A stretch of 64,000 nucleotides of DNA from the NCBI RefSeq assembly GCF_014649735.1, contig NZ_BMTP01000007.1:62001-126000 (forward strand). The letters run 5' to 3'. The notes under the pieces are model-generated. The model worked only from the letters and a program-made list of their open reading frames with translations. It made no database searches and was not told where the DNA came from. Numbering within the stretch: position 1 is the stretch's first letter; each line of letters opens with the position of its first letter. Shown in pieces: positions 63,814 to 64,000 of this stretch. A program made the position numbers and the translations under genes. This DNA is from Streptomyces lavendofoliae (GTDB lineage Bacteria > Actinomycetota > Actinomycetes > Streptomycetales > Streptomycetaceae).

Positions 63814-64000
63814 GTGGCGAACATCAAGTCCCAGATCAAGCGGAACAAGACCAACGAGAAGGCGCGCCTGCGCAACAAGGCCGTCAAGTCGTCGCTCAAG
63901 ACCGCGATCCGCAAGGCCCGTGAGGCCGCTGCCGCGGGTGACGTCGAGAAGGCCACTGTGGCCGCTCGCGCCGCCTCCCGTGCGCTCGACAAGGCTGTCT
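63814..64000 (+). CDS. rpsT: 30S ribosomal protein S20 (5' part, runs off the window)
   Basis: The first 62 codons are visible: GTG start, then [61 protein letters not shown]. This is the Lys/Arg-rich helical hairpin of S20, which binds 16S rRNA early in 30S assembly. AAAGG lies about 9 bases before the start. The gene is divergent from lepA, the common actinobacterial order. The 3' end lies beyond the window edge. Confidence 0.96.
   Translation, partial: MANIKSQIKRNKTNEKARLRNKAVKSSLKTAIRKAREAAAAGDVEKATVAARAASRALDKAV

Overview
The window is chromosomal core DNA of a Streptomyces-type actinomycete. GC content is very high with G/C at nearly every third codon position, GTG starts are common, and the gene set is typical of the genus: glycyl-tRNA synthetase, a Zur-controlled zinc transporter, uppS-recO, leuA, era, phoH-ybeY, rnz, rsmE, hrcA-dnaJ, hemW, lepA and rpsT, with Streptomyces-style accessory genes between them (SpoIIE-type phosphatase, XRE/DUF397 pair, class F sortase, small DUF6243 protein). 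I see no tRNA, rRNA, CRISPR array, transposase, integrase or prophage gene.

Layout. 0.3-2.5 kb: a secreted anchored protein with a class F sortase, then a TauE/SafE permease. 2.7-6.7 kb: nitrite assimilation (FAD reductase, nirB, nirD). 6.9-10 kb: a VOC protein, a Tat-exported PhoX/DUF839 protein and a C-terminal winged-helix regulator. 10.7-16.5 kb: ppdK, dus and a DHA2 MFS exporter, with an intergenic stretch full of palindromes. 16.7-18.8 kb: DUF6243, then an aldo/keto reductase-TetR pair behind a perfect 16-bp-arm inverted repeat. 18.9-25.4 kb: glyS, znuACB-zur with two Zur-like boxes, uppS-recO. 25.6-28.6 kb: a small regulatory island (two small divergent genes, XRE/DUF5753, DUF397, DUF7691) and a membrane protein. 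28.8-33 kb: ferredoxin-NADP reductase behind an iron-box-like site, an F420-type reductase fused to hemerythrin, an ornithine cyclodeaminase homologue and a TerB protein. 33.1-36.6 kb: leuA with a leucine-rich leader peptide, then a cytoplasmic-looking M4 protease and its emfourin-type inhibitor. 36.6-43.7 kb: a leftward era/phoH cluster, largely overlapping or tightly spaced in its phoH-ybeY-CNNM-YjbR part. 43.9-45.3 kb: an MFS transporter. 45.4-54.2 kb: a long leftward series from hrcA (with CIRCE) through dnaJ, NMO, rsmE, AAA/TPR, HIT, rnz and a purine deaminase. 54.4-63.6 kb: MBL hydrolase, DUF3097, hemW, SpoIIE phosphatase, acyl-CoA synthetase and lepA. The start of rpsT lies at the right edge.

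Much of the coding content is housekeeping. The more unusual signals are mostly non-coding: repeated CGCTCA-NN-TGAGCG palindromes around dus/ppdK, the TetR/AKR operator, an eight-unit 11-bp tandem array next to the lepA terminator, CRP-like and iron-box-like sites, and an inverted-repeat element that occurs twice. Protein-level oddities are a deazaflavin reductase-hemerythrin fusion, a cytidine-deaminase-fold protein without zinc ligands, and a sortase paired with a protein that has no LPXTG-like motif. All functional calls come from reading motifs; no database search was possible.
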